A stretch of DNA of 64,000 nt, from NCBI GenBank assembly GCA_910575565.1, contig CAJTFL010000002.1, forward strand, positions 1 through 64,000, in the 5' to 3' direction. This DNA comes from Lachnospiraceae bacterium (GTDB lineage: Bacteria > Bacillota > Clostridia > Lachnospirales > Lachnospiraceae). A program made the position numbers and the translations under genes. This document shows, one piece after another, positions 17,209-25,438 of this stretch (the stretch's first letter is position 1; every line of letters begins with the position of its first letter). The notes below the pieces were generated by a model, which was not told the DNA's origin, did not search any database, and saw only the letters and a list, made by a program, of their open reading frames with translations.

Positions 17209-18471
17209 TTATTCCCATTTTAATATCTGTATAAACGCTTCCTTCGCAGCATTCCAAGTCCAGTATGTTTCTATAAATTTTCTGCCATTTTTTCTTATCT
17301 TTTCTCTTAATTCAGGTTTTTCTAATAAATTACATATTTGCAGCACATAGTCTTTATCATTTTCAGCAATTATCCAATCCTGCCCATTTTTTGCTCCGAT
17401 ATTTTCCGCACCTATATATGTAGTAACTACAGGAATTCCCATAGACATAGCCTCTAAATTTTTTGTCTTAATTCCGCTTCCAAAACTTAATGGGCAAATA
17501 AACACCTTGCACTGCTTCAGATATTCCCTGACATCCTTTACCTTTCCAGTAAACACAACATGAGCCGATTCCAATTTTTTCAGTTTCTCCGATCCTCCGC
17601 CGCCAATTACTAATAATATCAAATCAGGTACTTTAATCAAAATATAAGGAAGAATATCCGCCACGAAATGACGAATTGCACTTTCGTTATGAGCTACGTC
17701 CATCGCACCTAAAAACCCGATATAATTATACCTACTGCTTTGTCTGCAATAAGAAAAATAATCAATATCGACACCAATAGGAACTGCTTTTGCCTTTTGT
17801 TCTCCAAGTTCACGATTAAATTCCTCCGCCTCTTTCTGGGCAACAAATATTATCTTATCGCAAATTCTCCCAATTTTAAGTTCATAATTTTTTAACAAAT
17901 CAATTTCATTTTTAATTACAAACAGTTTAATCGGCTTTAACAGCAAAATTTTTTTTAATATTTTAGGTATAGCATTTATAAATGCTCCATATGGATTAAT
18001 TCCATTGATATCCGCTTGAAGCTGTCTTTGATACCGCAATGAAATCCTGTCATCCAAATCTGCAACGCGTAAAGCGGATAAGTCTTTAATGTATTCTGTA
18101 CAGCGAACCATGTCAGCAATTACTATCTGAGGTTTCTCCTCTTTAACAAGCTGTTCAACTATTTTCTTTGCCTCTGGATTCCAATATAATGAAACTTGTA
18201 AGGGTTTTTCTCTTTTTATTATAGAATCCTTTAAAATATTCATTACTTTAGTCTTTATTCGTGGTTGCGGTAAAACAATAAGCTTATCAATAAACCCAGG
18301 AACTTGCTTTTGCTCGTCTCCTTTTTCCAAAAATGCTGCAACAACTAACCGATATCCCAATTCATCAGAGAGAATACGGCAGTAATGGTAAAGAGATGTT
18401 TTTCTGCCAGATACCGCTGGAAACGGCAGCCTTGGCATGATAAATAGAATTGTTTTTTTCTTACCCACCAT
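17209..18471 (-). CDS. GT4-family glycosyltransferase
   Basis: This GT-B enzyme has 420 residues from ATG 18471; the frame also has an ATG two codons earlier. The N-terminus MPRLPFPAVSGRKTSLYHY is typical of GT4 members. The donor domain holds GFLGAMDVAHNESAIRHF and PLSFGSGIKTKNLEAMSMGIPVV with the key glutamate. GAGAGG lies 9 bp before ATG 18471. It sits directly after the sugar kinase gene. Confidence 0.87.
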   Translation of the reverse strand: MVGKKKTILFIMPRLPFPAVSGRKTSLYHYCRILSDELGYRLVVAAFLEKGDEQKQVPGFIDKLIVLPQPRIKTKVMNILKDSIIKREKPLQVSLYWNPEAKKIVEQLVKEEKPQIVIADMVRCTEYIKDLSALRVADLDDRISLRYQRQLQADINGINPYGAFINAIPKILKKILLLKPIKLFVIKNEIDLLKNYELKIGRICDKIIFVAQKEAEEFNRELGEQKAKAVPIGVDIDYFSYCRQSSRYNYIGFLGAMDVAHNESAIRHFVADILPYILIKVPDLILLVIGGGGSEKLKKLESAHVVFTGKVKDVREYLKQCKVFICPLSFGSGIKTKNLEAMSMGIPVVTTYIGAENIGAKNGQDWIIAENDKDYVLQICNLLEKPELREKIRKNGRKFIETYWTWNAAKEAFIQILKWE

Positions 18472-18501
18472 AAGCATATCCTCTCTAAACTTTATTTTCC
18501 T

Positions 18502-19503
18502 CTATTCCTTTGGAATATAGCTTTCAGGCGTATAGTGAATTACTCTTGTACCGCCATTTTCAAACTTAAAAGGAATATAAAGCAAATTCTCCATTTCCTT
18601 CTTCACTGCCTCCTGCTTCTCAGGCCGCACATAAAATACAAGAAATCCACCTCCGCCAGCACCAAGCAATTTTCCTCCAAGTGCGCCTGCAGAAATACCT
18701 TTTGCATATAACTGATTAATGCTTTCTGTGGTGACAGATGAACTCGCTTTACATTTCAGTTTCCAAGTATAATCAAGCAACTGTCCAAACTCATCTAAAC
18801 TTTGAGTTTTATCTACCAATATACGTTCAGCTAGATCTACTAATTGATGCATTTCTTTTAACTGCGTTTTCCGTTCGTCCTTCGATATCCTATTAGCCTT
18901 TTGAACATCTGATGAAAAACGTGTAAAACCGGTAAAAAACATTAATAAATTATCATTAAGTTGCTTCTTCCTCTCCGGGGAAATAATCACAGGAAAAACT
19001 TCATATCCATCCGCATTAAAATTAATTCGGTTAAACCCTCCAAAAGATGTAGCTATTTGATCTTGCCAGCCTCCATCTTCATGACATAACACACGCTCCA
19101 AATAAATTGCTTCATCAGCTAATTTCTTTTTACTCACATATTTTCCCTTTAAAGCATAAAAAGCATTTAACATTCCTACCGCAAACGAAGAACTTGTCCC
19201 CAGGCCTGAACGTGCCGGTAAATCAGCTTCATAAGTAAGACGTATTTCATGCATATCTAACATTTTCATTGCGTTTCGGATCGCCGGATGAAGAATTCCA
19301 TCAATAGATGTTACTCGTTCCGTCTTTGAATAGGAAAGTTCCGTACTATAATCAAAAAATCTTGGAAGATGCCTTACATTAACATAACAATATTTATCAA
19401 ATGTGGTCGATAATACCGCCCCATTATTTTCCATAAAATACTCTGCTGTATCTGTCCCACCACCAAAAAATGACATTCTAAATGGTGTCTTTGTAATAAT
19501 CAT
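18502..19503 (-). CDS. GHMP sugar kinase, D-glycero-D-manno-heptose 7-phosphate kinase-like
   Basis: This 333-residue kinase starts MIITKTPFRMSFFGGGTDTA, the family's usual start. It has the GHMP ATP motif LPARSGLGTSSSFAVG and the C-terminal GGKLLGAGGGGFLVF. This subgroup includes HddA of GDP-heptose synthesis, though related kinases act on other sugars. The frame opens at 19533, but ATG 19503 with GGAG 7 bp upstream is preferred. The partner genes of heptose synthesis (gmhA, gmhB, hddC) are not in the window. Confidence 0.85.
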   Translation of the reverse strand: MIITKTPFRMSFFGGGTDTAEYFMENNGAVLSTTFDKYCYVNVRHLPRFFDYSTELSYSKTERVTSIDGILHPAIRNAMKMLDMHEIRLTYEADLPARSGLGTSSSFAVGMLNAFYALKGKYVSKKKLADEAIYLERVLCHEDGGWQDQIATSFGGFNRINFNADGYEVFPVIISPERKKQLNDNLLMFFTGFTRFSSDVQKANRISKDERKTQLKEMHQLVDLAERILVDKTQSLDEFGQLLDYTWKLKCKASSSVTTESINQLYAKGISAGALGGKLLGAGGGGFLVFYVRPEKQEAVKKEMENLLYIPFKFENGGTRVIHYTPESYIPKE

Positions 19504-19523
19504 TGATTTTCTCCATATTCTTT

Positions 19524-20408
19524 TTAACTGCATTTTTCAATTACTAACTCATGTGCATATCTCTTCATGCTACGTTTTAAATCTTTCGGCGTAGACTCTT
19601 TTTCAATTCCTGCCATAATCCTGTATTTATCAAAAATATTAATTATCATTTTCATTGAAAGAGGTTTACCCATTTTAGAAAGAAATAAATATTTATCATA
19701 TTTCTCTTCTATCTCAAAATACAAATGAAGCTCCAGCCACCTTTCCATTTTCTTCCGCAAATCTTTGGAAAACAAGCACACTATCCGTTTTCCTCTCCTC
19801 TTTCCCCGTATCGCAAGCGTTCCTGATTTCCTATCATAATCCCCAAGCTCCATTCGCAAAAGTTCACTAATTTCCAAACCATGATAAAAAAGCAATTCCA
19901 TCATTACACTATCCCGAAGGCAAATCCGTCTCCGGAATTCAGTATCCAAACTTTGATATTCTCTGTTTAATGCAATAAAAAAAGCATCTATTTCTGCTTT
20001 TGATAGAACATTATCCGGTTTCTTCTCTTCCGTTTCCAAAGCAGGAAATACAATATGAGAGTAAGACGGGGTAACATTCTGAGAAAACAAATATTCCATG
20101 TAACAGCAAAATACTCTATATTTTCTCGTAATAGTTGAAATCCTTAATTTTTTCTCATTAGTTAAATACTCCAAATACTGTTCTATCACTTCGTTATTCA
20201 AATCATTAATACCTGACTCCTGAAGCCACCGATATAAATGCTCCAAATCTAAACGATACGCTTTTATCGTTCGCCCATCTAATTTCCGCTCTTTTACCTG
20301 ATTTTCAATAAATTTTCCAATCCATCCCTCTTTCAGCTCACATTTGCTGCTTTGAGCAAAAACTTTTTCCAAACCGCCTACTTCCTTTCCTTTCGTGGTG
20401 TGTGCCAT
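19524..20408 (-). CDS. Tyrosine-recombinase-like protein, catalytic residues lost
   Basis: This 294-residue protein has a SAM-like core-binding domain (28-115) and a XerD-like catalytic fold (135-294). Aligned by eye to XerD, the first catalytic Arg (GLRVSEL) is E179 (GLEISEL). The HxxR motif is K275 and K278 (TPKDLKRSM). The protein stops before the region of the second His/Trp and the nucleophilic Tyr. Only a Lys near 203-207 remains. It therefore cannot work as a recombinase by the known mechanism, but may bind DNA. A TTG at codon 13 behind AAAGGAAAGGAAG is an alternative start. It is the first large gene of the polysaccharide operon. Confidence 0.8.
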   Translation of the reverse strand: MAHTTKGKEVGGLEKVFAQSSKCELKEGWIGKFIENQVKERKLDGRTIKAYRLDLEHLYRWLQESGINDLNNEVIEQYLEYLTNEKKLRISTITRKYRVFCCYMEYLFSQNVTPSYSHIVFPALETEEKKPDNVLSKAEIDAFFIALNREYQSLDTEFRRRICLRDSVMMELLFYHGLEISELLRMELGDYDRKSGTLAIRGKRRGKRIVCLFSKDLRKKMERWLELHLYFEIEEKYDKYLFLSKMGKPLSMKMIINIFDKYRIMAGIEKESTPKDLKRSMKRYAHELVIEKCS

Positions 20409-20416
20409 ATGCCTGT

Positions 20417-20581
20417 CTAGTTTTTCCCAGAAGATTCCATATCCTTTATCGTTGTTTCTGCAAAACGTAAAGCATACAAAACACCCATCATATTTTTCTG
20501 TCCGGCATCATTAAGAATCAGAAATAGTTTCTTAAATTCGTTAAGTTTTATAGCCTGCTTCTCCATCTGTGCTGCTTGCAT
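20417..20581 (-). CDS. Small hypothetical protein, first ORF of the polysaccharide operon
   Basis: The 54 codons run from ATG 20581 (MQAAQMEKQAIKLNEF) to TAG 20417, with GAGGAGAGG 4-12 bp upstream. The ORF sits about 38 bp downstream of a consensus promoter (20619-20647), and its stop is 8 bp before the recombinase-like ORF. The product looks like one or two amphipathic helices. I do not recognise it. Position and RBS make it a likely real gene, perhaps a co-regulator. Confidence 0.7.
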   Translation of the reverse strand: MQAAQMEKQAIKLNEFKKLFLILNDAGQKNMMGVLYALRFAETTIKDMESSGKN

Positions 20582-20618
20582 TCGCCTCTCCTCTATTTTT
20601 CTGTTGTGTTATTAACTC

Positions 20619-20647
20619 AATATAACACACATTATTTGTGTTGTCAA
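20619..20647 (-). promoter_or_regulatory. Polysaccharide operon promoter with operator
   Basis: TTGACA (20642-20647), a 17 bp spacer and TATATT (20619-20624) form a near-consensus promoter on the minus strand. The -35 lies inside a palindrome TGTTGTCAACA. The spacer also has GTGTTA/TAACAC inverted half-sites around the -10. Confidence 0.75.
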
Positions 20648-20679
20648 CATTACCGATGCTTCGTTGTGTTGACAACATT
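20636..20679. promoter_or_regulatory. Twin operators between divergent promoters
   Basis: Two 16 bp boxes, 20636-20651 and 20664-20679, differ at one base and are spaced 28 bp. Each contains the palindrome TGTTG(A/T)CAACA. Each box covers the -35 of one divergent promoter. The obvious candidate ligand is the XRE regulator encoded at 20734. Confidence 0.65.
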
Positions 20680-20697
20680 GTCCGTGTGTTGTATGAT
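20669..20697 (+). promoter_or_regulatory. Promoter of the XRE regulator gene
   Basis: TTGACA (20669-20674), a 17 bp spacer and TATGAT (20692-20697) lie on the plus strand. The start of transcription should fall near 20704, which excludes a start codon upstream of it. Confidence 0.75.
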
Positions 20698-20733
20698 AAA
20701 CAAGGATTATTCGGTATGGAAGGAGGCCAGGCA

Positions 20734-21072
20734 TTGAATGGTAGAATCAAAATGATACGAGAAGCCCTTCAAATGTCTCAACGTGAGTTCGGTGAAAAGC
20801 TAGGAGTCAGCCGTGATGTAATCAGCAACATTGAATATGACAGAGTTCAGCCGAAAGAACTGCTAGTCAAACACCTTTGTGACCTATACAGTGTAAATGA
20901 ACAATGGATAAAAACAGGAGAAGGTGAGATGTTTTGTGCCAAAGCAAAACTTGACAAACGGGCAGATGAGGCATTATCAATTTTCCAATCTTTACGGCCA
21001 GAATTTCAAGATTATGCATTAGAACAAATACGACAGCTCGTCCTACTGCAGGAAAAAAATAAAAAGCAATGA
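20734..21072 (+). CDS. XRE/CI-type transcriptional regulator
   Basis: The protein has 112 residues. The N-terminal helix-turn-helix reads MIREALQMSQREFGEKLGVSRD (about 6-27) and then VISNIEYDRVQP. A phrase usual in this group follows (LYSVNEQWIKTGEGEMF), and the C-terminal helix is probably for dimerisation. The start is TTG 20734 with AAGGAGG 7 bp upstream; upstream in-frame ATGs lie in the promoter. It is divergent from the polysaccharide operon with shared operators, so it probably represses or switches both itself and that operon; that is inference. Confidence 0.87.
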   Translation: MNGRIKMIREALQMSQREFGEKLGVSRDVISNIEYDRVQPKELLVKHLCDLYSVNEQWIKTGEGEMFCAKAKLDKRADEALSIFQSLRPEFQDYALEQIRQLVLLQEKNKKQ

Positions 21073-21098
21073 ATCATTTATCCCGATTCATTGCTTTT
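21062..21098 (+). terminator. Terminator of the XRE gene
   Basis: Perfect 14 bp arms (21062-21075 and 21085-21098) end in a T-run, and the A-rich left arm could make it work in both directions. The left arm includes the stop codon of the regulator. It also separates it from the convergent operon ending at 21138. Confidence 0.8.
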
Positions 21099-21137
21099 CA
21101 TCTTCATTTTAATATCACTTCCGTTATCCAGCCTAAC

Positions 21138-21842
21138 CTACCTCTCCCCCAAAATCCCCCTAACCTTCTCCTCCGCCCCTACCCTCCCCTTAAATTCCAC
21201 CGCCAGCTGCTCCGCCTCCCCTTCCTTCATGGGGATAATCAGAAAATCCTCTTCTTTTTTTACCACCCCTGCCACCTGCACCTTATCCCTGCCAAGCTGC
21301 ACCCACTCCCCTGCCGTAGCTGTGCTGCCAAACAGCTGACGGGACAGGGCTTCACTGAGGACGCAGAAATCCCCTTCCACCGCCAGACCATAGCGTCCGC
21401 ATAAAACCTCTGCCGGTTCCACCAGCTCCATTGCGCCAAAGGCACAGATGACCTGAGCCTCCTTGGCTCTTCCTGTGCTTATGGCCAAAACCTCCCTCTG
21501 TCCGGCCACCCGCCATCCGGCCATATTCATAATGCCCAGGGAAACGGTTTTTCCCTGTTTTTCCCAATCCTTAACGGTTTCCGCTGTAATCCCCTTCCCC
21601 CGGCAGTCAATCTTTACCCGGCAGGCCTGTTCAAACAAATACCGACGGTATGTTCCGGCCCAAATCCAGATAAACGCTGCCGCCCCCAGGATAATCAGCA
21701 CATTCTTTACCGCTGTTTTTCCTTTTAACCCAATTTTTCCCTTTAATCCAATTTTCCCCTTTAATCCAATTTTTCCCTTTAACTTTACTTTTTCTTTTAA
21801 GCTTATTTTTTCCTTTAACTCCATTCTTCCCTTTAACCTCAC
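21138..21842 (-). CDS. Single-pass MacB periplasmic-core-like protein with LKGKIG repeats
   Basis: This 234-residue protein has a basic N-terminal repeat, LKGKIG-type hexapeptides (about 21-41) encoded by 18 bp tandem units. One membrane helix follows (46-64), then an extracellular domain that resembles the periplasmic core of MacB/FtsX-type permeases (SEALSRQLFGSTATAGEWVQL, then VQVAGVVKKEEDFLIIP). The other three helices of such permeases are missing. It is last in the transporter operon, after the HlyD-like gene. Together they may form an envelope complex. Function is unknown. Confidence 0.6.
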   Translation of the reverse strand: MRLKGRMELKEKISLKEKVKLKGKIGLKGKIGLKGKIGLKGKTAVKNVLIILGAAAFIWIWAGTYRRYLFEQACRVKIDCRGKGITAETVKDWEKQGKTVSLGIMNMAGWRVAGQREVLAISTGRAKEAQVICAFGAMELVEPAEVLCGRYGLAVEGDFCVLSEALSRQLFGSTATAGEWVQLGRDKVQVAGVVKKEEDFLIIPMKEGEAEQLAVEFKGRVGAEEKVRGILGER

Positions 21843-21853
21843 TTCCCCCTCCT

Positions 21854-21876
21854 AGAGCGTGTTTAAAAAATGCTCT
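21854..21876. repeat. Short partial copy of the GTGTTTGAA repeat
   Basis: AGAGCGTGTTTAAAAAATGCTCT starts with the terminal motif of the dispersed repeat family seen at 762, 40041, 47392 and 47633. It lies in the 32 bp gap before the MacB-like gene and overlaps the stop of the HlyD-like gene. Confidence 0.35.
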
Positions 21877-23602
21877 AAAATCCGGAAACCGGGCGCACCC
21901 GCTCCCCTTTTCCAATGCTTTTATTTTCCCCCACAATCACGGCATCCTCCGGCAAAACCGCTCCCTCTATGGCGGCCTCGCTGCTTCCCGCATACAGCAA
22001 TTCCACATTGACCCGCTCTGCCACAAACTCTTCTCCCAGGATGGAGGCGCGGCTTCTTGCCACCAGGCAGAAGTACCCTTCCATATCCTTCCGCAGGCCG
22101 GAAAGGGGGATAACCTTTGAAAAAATATCCGACTGCTTCCGGCAGGTAAAGGAACAGACCGCGCCAAAAGGCAGCTCCTGGCCGGATAAATCCGCCTGGA
22201 ATACCCCCTCCGTCTCATCAAAAAGATTGATGGCGTTAATCACCGCTTCCTTCTTCTTATCTGTCCCGGGGATAGTAATCTGAATTTTATCCCCTTCGGC
22301 CAGCTTCTGCTCCTCTTTAATAAACGTTCCTTCAAACCGGCCTTCCCCCAGGGCGATGGACAGCCGTTCTTCCCCTGTGGCCGTCTTTCCGGCAAGAAGC
22401 TCCATGTCCGCCACCGTGCCCTTCTGTAAAGCCCGCACCATGCCCTCCTGGCCTATCAGCTCTTCCAGCTGGTTTAGCTGCCGCCTTTTCTTCTCCTGTG
22501 CTAACTGCAGCCCCCTTATATTCAGCGCGCTTATCCGTTTTTTCTGGTTTTCGGAAACCGCGGCCGTTTCGTCCTGCCTTTGGGCTGCCGAAAGCTGCCA
22601 CTGCGCCTGTTCCACGGCTTTTTCCAGCTCTTCTTCCGCCTCCTTAGCCGCCTTTAATTTTTCTTCCTGCTGTTTTACCTGTTCTTCGTAAGCCTTCCGC
22701 TTAGACTCCTGGGCGCTCATCTTCCCGGAGCGGATCCATTCCTCCTTGCTTTCCAGCGCCTCTATCTGCAGCTTTGCCGAATCGATCTGCTCCTCCCAGG
22801 ACTCCTTCAGATCGTCCAAATCCTCCACGGCTCTCTCTAACTTCCGCTCCGCCTCCCGGTAAGCGTCCTCGTCTTCCTGGGAAAGGCGATCCAGCTGCTC
22901 CGTTAAATCCTCCACCTTTCTCTCAGCCTCCCTAAGCTCCCGGTTCCGGGAATTTTTTGCTGACTCCAAATTCTGCCTGGCAGCTTCCACATCCGCATCC
23001 TGCTGCTGCCATAATTCCTCTTCAAGCTGATCCATGCCGTCTTGGTATTCCTGCTCTAAGCGCTGCCCTTCCCTTTCGTATTCTTCTTTCGCTTCCGCTG
23101 ACTTTATCTGCCCCTGGGCAAGCTCCTCTCCGGCCAAAAGCCATTCCCTAAAGGCCAGCTCCGCCTGGGTGATGCCTGGGACGCTTTCCTGGGAAATCTC
23201 CTCCTTTGCTATGTCAAAGGCCAGCTGCTTTAATTCCCTTTCCAGCTCTTCCTTCTGCTCCTTAAGTGAAGCCAAATCATACTTAAACAGCACCTGCCCT
23301 TCCTCCACCTGGCTGCCTGGCATTAAGGCAGCCTGGGCAATCCTTAAACCGGGCAGGGGAAGGTAATAGGCCTTCTCCTGCACCTTCACCGTCCCCTGTC
23401 CCTCCACCAGGGTTTCTATCCCCTTCCGCTTCGTGACGGAAGTCAGCACCTTCGGCACGGTAAAGCTGTCGTAAATCCTGGAAACTGCCGTAAAGATCAT
23501 CATCAACGCAAAAAACGCTCCCAAAAGCTTCCGTTTTGCCTTCCCTTTCCTCTCCCGCTCCATCTCCTTCCCCTTTCTTTCTCCGTCCTTCTTTCGCGGC
23601 AA
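21875..23602 (-). CDS. HlyD/RND-type membrane-fusion adaptor with long coiled coil
   Basis: This 575-residue protein has a basic N-terminus and one membrane helix (about 26-43). A short lipoyl-like half follows (EGQGTVKVQEKAYYLPLPG, then GSQVEEGQVLFKYD). A very long, highly charged coiled coil spans about 110-385. The second lipoyl-like half (VRALQKGTVADMELLAG) and beta-barrel (GDKIQITIPGTDKKKEAVI) complete it. This order is that of adaptor proteins of ABC or RND systems. It has no export ATPase partner here; it follows two importer permeases. Confidence 0.8.
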   Translation of the reverse strand: MPRKKDGERKGKEMERERKGKAKRKLLGAFFALMMIFTAVSRIYDSFTVPKVLTSVTKRKGIETLVEGQGTVKVQEKAYYLPLPGLRIAQAALMPGSQVEEGQVLFKYDLASLKEQKEELERELKQLAFDIAKEEISQESVPGITQAELAFREWLLAGEELAQGQIKSAEAKEEYEREGQRLEQEYQDGMDQLEEELWQQQDADVEAARQNLESAKNSRNRELREAERKVEDLTEQLDRLSQEDEDAYREAERKLERAVEDLDDLKESWEEQIDSAKLQIEALESKEEWIRSGKMSAQESKRKAYEEQVKQQEEKLKAAKEAEEELEKAVEQAQWQLSAAQRQDETAAVSENQKKRISALNIRGLQLAQEKKRRQLNQLEELIGQEGMVRALQKGTVADMELLAGKTATGEERLSIALGEGRFEGTFIKEEQKLAEGDKIQITIPGTDKKKEAVINAINLFDETEGVFQADLSGQELPFGAVCSFTCRKQSDIFSKVIPLSGLRKDMEGYFCLVARSRASILGEEFVAERVNVELLYAGSSEAAIEGAVLPEDAVIVGENKSIGKGERVRPVSGF

Positions 23603-23663
23603 TACCTTCTGCTGACAATCTTTCCCACCAACAATCCTTCCCGCTGGCAGTCCGATCTTTCTT

Positions 23664-24509
23664 TCACTCCTTTACTCCCGAAGCCGCCACTCCCTGCTCC
23701 AATTCCTCCTGGCCGTTTACGTAAACCAAAACCGGCAGCAGGCAGGCGATAAACGCCGCTCCAAAGGCCACCGAAGCCTTATCTTCCGTGATATTTGGAA
23801 GATACAGGGAAAGAGGCCAAAGAGCTTTGGTTTTTAAATAGGTAATCGGCTGCTCCAAAGAATTCCACCCGTCCATAAAGCTTAACATCAATGCCGTCAC
23901 CACCCCAGGATAGCCTAAGGGCAGGCCAATTAAGAAAAAAGCTCCCCACTCCCCCGCCCCGTCTAAGTACGCGGCCTCCAGCAGGGTATCGGGAATGGCG
24001 GCAAAGGATCGCTCCATGATAAATACCGGAAGGGTAGCCCAGATTCCCGGCAAAATCAGCGCCAGGTGGGAGTCCAAAAGCCTCATCCCGTCCAGCACCA
24101 GATAGTTGGATACCTGCGTGACCTGGAAGGGCAGCACCATCAAAAGCACATACGTCCCAAACAGCCACTTCTTCCCCTTAAAGGTAAATTTCGCAAAAGC
24201 CCAGGCCGCAGGCGCCCCCACCAGAAACTGGCCGAAAAGCATAGGGAAAATCTGGATACAGGAATTCCAAAACATGGTAAAAAAGCCTGGGGAACGGATC
24301 AGAAGCTCCGCAAATGCCTGGACAGAGGGGTAAGCAGGAAGGAGCGCCGCCCTTACCCTGTCCTTTCCCATCCCTAAGGGAGAAAGGTATCGCCAGTACA
24401 GCTCATCCTCCGGCATCAGCGACGCCGCCGCCATCAAAAGAAGGGGAAGCCATACCAAAAGGCACAATCCCACCAGAAAGAACATAATTATACGCTTTTT
24501 TCTTTTCAT
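23664..24509 (-). CDS. ABC sugar-importer permease, MalG type
   Basis: This 281-residue protein has six helices and the EAA loop EAAYLDGAGEWGAFFLIGLPLG (about 186-207), which docks the ATPase. It fits carbohydrate uptake type 1 permeases, and is slightly truncated or divergent at the C-terminus. It lies 27 bp after its partner permease. No ATP-binding subunit is encoded in the operon; a shared MsmK-type ATPase elsewhere would be needed. Confidence 0.88.
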   Translation of the reverse strand: MKRKKRIIMFFLVGLCLLVWLPLLLMAAASLMPEDELYWRYLSPLGMGKDRVRAALLPAYPSVQAFAELLIRSPGFFTMFWNSCIQIFPMLFGQFLVGAPAAWAFAKFTFKGKKWLFGTYVLLMVLPFQVTQVSNYLVLDGMRLLDSHLALILPGIWATLPVFIMERSFAAIPDTLLEAAYLDGAGEWGAFFLIGLPLGYPGVVTALMLSFMDGWNSLEQPITYLKTKALWPLSLYLPNITEDKASVAFGAAFIACLLPVLVYVNGQEELEQGVAASGVKE

Positions 24510-24536
24510 TTCATTACAGCCTTCTTTAGCCCTTGT

Positions 24537-25424
24537 TTAACAGCGACCGGAACGAAGCGAAAAACCAACGATAAACGCCAGCGCCGCTGCCAAAAAGACT
24601 CCGGTAAGCATAACGGCCGCCGCAGTCATTTTCTGCACATCCAAGGTTAAAAACCAGTGGGCAAACAAATGGGGGATAAGGTAAACGGAGGAATCCGGGT
24701 AAGGGCCTGCCAAAAGGTACGCTTCCCGGTATACCCGAAAAGCATCCGCCACTGATAAGATCCCCACCATCCGGAATGTCCCCCTAAGGCCCGGCAGGGT
24801 AATGTGCCGCAGCCTGGCAAATACCCCGGCCCCGTCCATCTCTGCCGCCTCATAAAGTTCCCGGGAGATCCCCATAAGGCCAGCCAGCCATAAAACCATA
24901 TCGTACCCCGTATGCTTCCAGAGATACGTCGCCGCCAACACCGAGGATGCATACCCGGAAAATGCCCAGTCTGTCTCCCAAATCTTTCCCGTAAGAAAAG
25001 ACAGCCATTGGTTCAATACCCCGTCGGGACAAAAGATAATCTTCCAGATCAGCACCATGCTGGCGGCAGGGATAACCATGGGCAGTACCAGGGTGGTTCT
25101 GCACAGCCCCAGAAATCCCTGGCTCTCCCCCTCTCTGCCCTCCTTTGCCCCTGCACGGATCAAAAGAGCCGCCAAAAACGACGTAAGCAGCAGCAGGGGA
25201 ATGCACGTTAAGAGAAAGCAAGCCGTATTTTTAGCCGCCAGGCGGAAGGCCTCATTGTGAAGCACCGCCTGGTAATTGCTAATCCCCACAAACCGTGTTC
25301 CCATGGCATCCGTAAAGGAGCGCCGGATCACGTCCAGGAAAGGAAGCCCGGTAAATAAGGCTACCCCGCCAAGGCTGGGCGCTAAAAACAGCCAGGGAAC
25401 CACTGCCTTTTTCATCTTTCCCAA
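24537..25424 (-). CDS. ABC sugar-importer permease, MalF type
   Basis: The 295 residues begin with the usual WLFLAPSLGGVALFTGLPFLDVIRRSF. Six helices and an EAA loop ELYEAAEMDGAGVFARLRHITLPG (about 189-212) are visible. It pairs with the MalG-type permease to form the membrane pore for the substrate delivered by the lipoprotein encoded 14 bp upstream. Substrate unknown. Confidence 0.9.
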   Translation of the reverse strand: MGKMKKAVVPWLFLAPSLGGVALFTGLPFLDVIRRSFTDAMGTRFVGISNYQAVLHNEAFRLAAKNTACFLLTCIPLLLLTSFLAALLIRAGAKEGREGESQGFLGLCRTTLVLPMVIPAASMVLIWKIIFCPDGVLNQWLSFLTGKIWETDWAFSGYASSVLAATYLWKHTGYDMVLWLAGLMGISRELYEAAEMDGAGVFARLRHITLPGLRGTFRMVGILSVADAFRVYREAYLLAGPYPDSSVYLIPHLFAHWFLTLDVQKMTAAAVMLTGVFLAAALAFIVGFSLRSGRC

Positions 25425-25438
25425 TGGAAAAATCCTCC

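Noticed and set aside
19524-20408. Recombinase as evidence of an integrated element or an invertible promoter
   Set aside because: The catalytic residues are lost, and the only inverted boxes nearby (20636-20679) fit operators over -35 elements rather than inversion sites.
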